DNA of 9,600 bases from an uncultured Lachnospiraceae bacterium (GTDB lineage Bacteria; Bacillota; Clostridia; Lachnospirales; Lachnospiraceae). Each line of letters starts with the position of its first letter. The first letter of the stretch is position 1. Shown in pieces: positions 8,640 through 9,600 of this stretch. The translations under genes were made by a program, and so were the position numbers. A model generated the notes under the pieces. That model was not told the origin of the DNA, did not search any database, and saw only the letters and a list, made by a program, of their open reading frames with translations. The stretch spans positions 1-9,600 of the forward strand of contig CACZQT010000213.1 of the NCBI GenBank assembly GCA_902783295.1, given 5' to 3'.

Positions 8640-8643
8640 CACA

Positions 8644-8650
8644 CCCTCCC
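8644..8650 (-). promoter_or_regulatory. Ribosome binding site deciding the DUF4132 gene start
   Basis: On the minus strand the sequence reads GGGAGGG TGTG ATG. Spacing favours ATG at 8639 over the overlapping in-frame GTG at 8642. Confidence 0.65.
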
Positions 8651-8700
8651 GTGTTCATGAAGTCCAAATCTATTCTTTCCCTGCCATATCTGCTCTTCCC

Positions 8701-9144
8701 TTACCACATCCGCCCTGCAAGGAAGGTCAGCCTGACAAAGGTCACTTCGCTCTGTTCTTTCAGAGGAATCAGCTCTTTTCTCTTCCTGTACCGCACTCCG
8801 TCCGCAAACAGCGCCACGATTCCGTCATCAAAACACTGCAGCGCGTTCTCTACCGCTTTCTCCTCATCCGCTTTTCTGTCATCCATGGAATCTCCGTACG
8901 TCACTTTCCCGGGCTGTATGCCGCTCTTCAGCACGTCCTCGACTGTCTCCCCTTCCTGCGCCCCTGAAAAAAGACGAAGTATTGTCCCCCGGTCTTTTCG
9001 CTCATTGTATTCCCTGACATTCTGTCTGACCGTCCAGGCAAGAAACTCCTCCACAGTCATTTTTTTATCCGGATACTCAGCGGTCTTCTGAATGATCGAA
9101 GCTTTTTTCCGGGATGCTCCCCTGACATTGATCCTGATCTGCAT
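8701..9144 (-). CDS. Unnamed 147-residue protein paired with the DUF4132 gene; possible beta-grasp fold
   Basis: I do not recognise a named family. ATG 9144 is preceded by AAGGGGAG (9155-9162) with about 10 bases spacing. The N-terminus MQIRINVRGA looks like a beta strand and is followed by a likely second strand and the helix MTVEEFLAWTVRQNVREYN (about 29-47). A charged, probably variable middle (about 48-100) leads to a C-terminal block, GIVALFADG (108-116), then L..LKEQSEVTFVRLTFLAG (about 125-144), ending RMW. The strand-helix-insert-strands order and the phrase 'xVTFVRLTFLAG' recall the C-terminus of MoaD/ThiS-type beta-grasp proteins, but the terminal Gly-Gly needed for sulfur or conjugation chemistry is absent. 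There is no signal peptide, so it is probably cytoplasmic. It is the first gene of a probable two-gene unit with the DUF4132 protein 58 bases downstream and may be its partner. The coding call is firm; the fold is a guess. Confidence 0.75.
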   Translation of the reverse strand: MQIRINVRGASRKKASIIQKTAEYPDKKMTVEEFLAWTVRQNVREYNERKDRGTILRLFSGAQEGETVEDVLKSGIQPGKVTYGDSMDDRKADEEKAVENALQCFDDGIVALFADGVRYRKRKELIPLKEQSEVTFVRLTFLAGRMW

Positions 9145-9185
9145 GACACACTATCTCCCCTTCTTTTATGGCTCTTTTTGGTATT

Positions 9186-9207
9186 ATTATACAGCTGTGC
9201 CGGTCAA
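9186..9207 (-). promoter_or_regulatory. Possible promoter of the small gene-DUF4132 unit
   Basis: On the minus strand a perfect -10 hexamer, TATAAT, occupies 9191-9186, about 42 bases before ATG 9144. A TTGACC box at 9207-9202 is only 10 bases away, too close for a standard -35. It would sit 15 bases from an alternative -10 (TAATAC, 9186-9181). A weak TTCAAT box lies 16 bases upstream of TATAAT. The -10 is convincing, the -35 is not, so an activator may be needed. Confidence 0.45.
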
Positions 9208-9256
9208 ATTGAAGTCCCCGCCACCCGCAAAAACATGCTGAGCCCGCATATAAAAA

Positions 9257-9328
9257 TGTGTACAGAACCTGTATATCTAATGTGTATATAACCTGTATAT
9301 GTAATGTGCATAGAACCTGTATATGTAA
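9257..9328 (-). repeat. Three tandem 24-base repeats upstream of the small gene
   Basis: Units at 9257-9280, 9281-9304 and 9305-9328 are contiguous and share the plus-strand core AACCTGTATAT-TAATGTG with a few substitutions. A fourth, degenerate stretch (9329-9353) keeps only CTGTAT-TAA. The array is AT-rich and lies about 65-140 bases upstream of the putative -10, between the terminator of the upstream gene and the promoter. Such arrays often bind a regulator co-operatively. They could equally be a simple replication-slippage product. No coding signal is present. Confidence 0.8.
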
Positions 9329-9351
9329 TATTCACATATTAGTCTGTATCT

Positions 9352-9390
9352 AAAAACCTGCAGACACTTCACGTGGAAATGCCTGCAGGT
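9352..9390 (-). terminator. Intrinsic terminator of the gene entering from the right edge
   Basis: On the minus strand a 15-base-pair stem (9390-9376 with 9370-9356), including two G-U pairs, closes a five-base CACGT loop and runs directly into TTTTTA at 9356-9351. It lies about 110 bases past the stop codon of the partial gene at 9501 and insulates it from the unit downstream. Confidence 0.8.
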
Positions 9391-9450
9391 CCATTCGTTC
9401 AAATCATATGTGTGCGGTCAGAGTCGGGCCAGGCTGCATCAAACTATCCG

Positions 9451-9476
9451 CCGGCACGAATGCGTCCTTCGTCCGG
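9451..9476. other. Small hairpin in the 3' untranslated region of the right-edge gene
   Basis: CCGG-C-ACGAA at 9451-9460 pairs with TTCGT-CCGG at 9468-9476 (nine pairs, one bulged C, seven-base loop). No T run follows in either direction, so it is not a terminator by itself. It could stabilise the 3' end or pause polymerase. Otherwise the 110 bases between the stop at 9501 and the terminator hold nothing I can recognise. Confidence 0.35.
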
Positions 9477-9500
9477 AAACATGTCCTGAATACCCTGTTC

Positions 9501-9600
9501 TCATCCTCTGGCCCGGTTGCGGTTGAAGTTGATCAGGCAGCCGGCCTTGACGATCTCGCGCTCGTTCTCAGTCATATCCTGGATGTAGAGATCGATCTGC
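9501..9600 (-). CDS. C-terminal end of a gene running off the right edge; possibly aconitase-family hydratase
   Basis: The minus strand from 9599 is open for 32 codons and ends at TGA 9503-9501. The visible peptide reads QIDLYIQDMTENER followed by EIVKAGCLINFNRNRARG. Its gene-like composition and the matching terminator downstream support a real coding end. The phrase 'LT/MT-ExE-xIxxAGxLINxNR' resembles the last residues of aconitase or aconitase-family hydratases of Clostridia as I remember them. This rests on one short motif, and no catalytic residue is in the window, so the family is tentative. Confidence 0.5.
   Translation of the reverse strand, partial: QIDLYIQDMTENEREIVKAGCLINFNRNRARG

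Noticed and set aside
9257..9353. Short tandem repeats considered as a CRISPR array
   Set aside because: The units are contiguous with no unique spacers and there are no cas genes nearby.
9257..9353. AT-rich repeats considered as a plasmid iteron origin
   Set aside because: No replication initiator gene is present and the flanking genes look chromosomal.
9437..9504. Possible 21-codon minus-strand frame starting at an ATGA overlap with the right-edge gene stop
   Set aside because: There is no proper ribosome binding site, the composition is Arg-rich and unlike the neighbours, and it overlaps a hairpin.

Overview
The window looks like chromosomal DNA from a Gram-positive Clostridia-type bacterium, probably Lachnospiraceae-like. 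Evidence for this is the strong AAGGAG-type ribosome binding sites, a moderately GC-rich coding bias, intrinsic hairpin-plus-T terminators, and protein families common in that group. I see no rRNA, tRNA, CRISPR array, transposase or prophage gene, so it does not look like a mobile island.

Layout. (1) 46-3037, plus strand: a double zinc-ribbon protein with a C-terminal membrane anchor, followed by an exported, membrane-anchored protein with two TPM domains and a Gly/Ser-rich tail. This order and architecture resemble ydjG-ydjH of the Bacillus subtilis ydjFGHI (PspA-type envelope stress) operon, so the rest of that operon may lie left of the window. The 172 bases between the two genes hold a near-identical 43-base direct repeat and an interrupted dyad. 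(2) 3070-3111: a near-perfect hairpin flanked by A and T runs, which should terminate transcription in both directions between the convergent units. (3) 3159-9144, minus strand: a two-gene unit made of a 147-residue unnamed protein and a giant 1826-residue DUF4132 (MolR/YehI-like) protein. A possible promoter sits just upstream at about 9186-9207, and three 24-base tandem repeats lie behind it at 9257-9328. (4) 9352-9390: a strong minus-strand terminator. Beyond it, 9501-9599 encodes the last 32 residues of another minus-strand gene that runs off the window, tentatively an aconitase-family hydratase.

How the genes may work together. The plus-strand pair probably acts at the membrane in envelope maintenance or stress. 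The minus-strand pair has no known function. Its small member ends in a pattern reminiscent of ubiquitin-like beta-grasp sulfur carriers (MoaD/ThiS type) but lacks the Gly-Gly tail, and its large member is an alpha-solenoid-like scaffold with low-complexity linkers. This pair, with the repeat array upstream of it, is the least understood part of the window and the best candidate for something undescribed.
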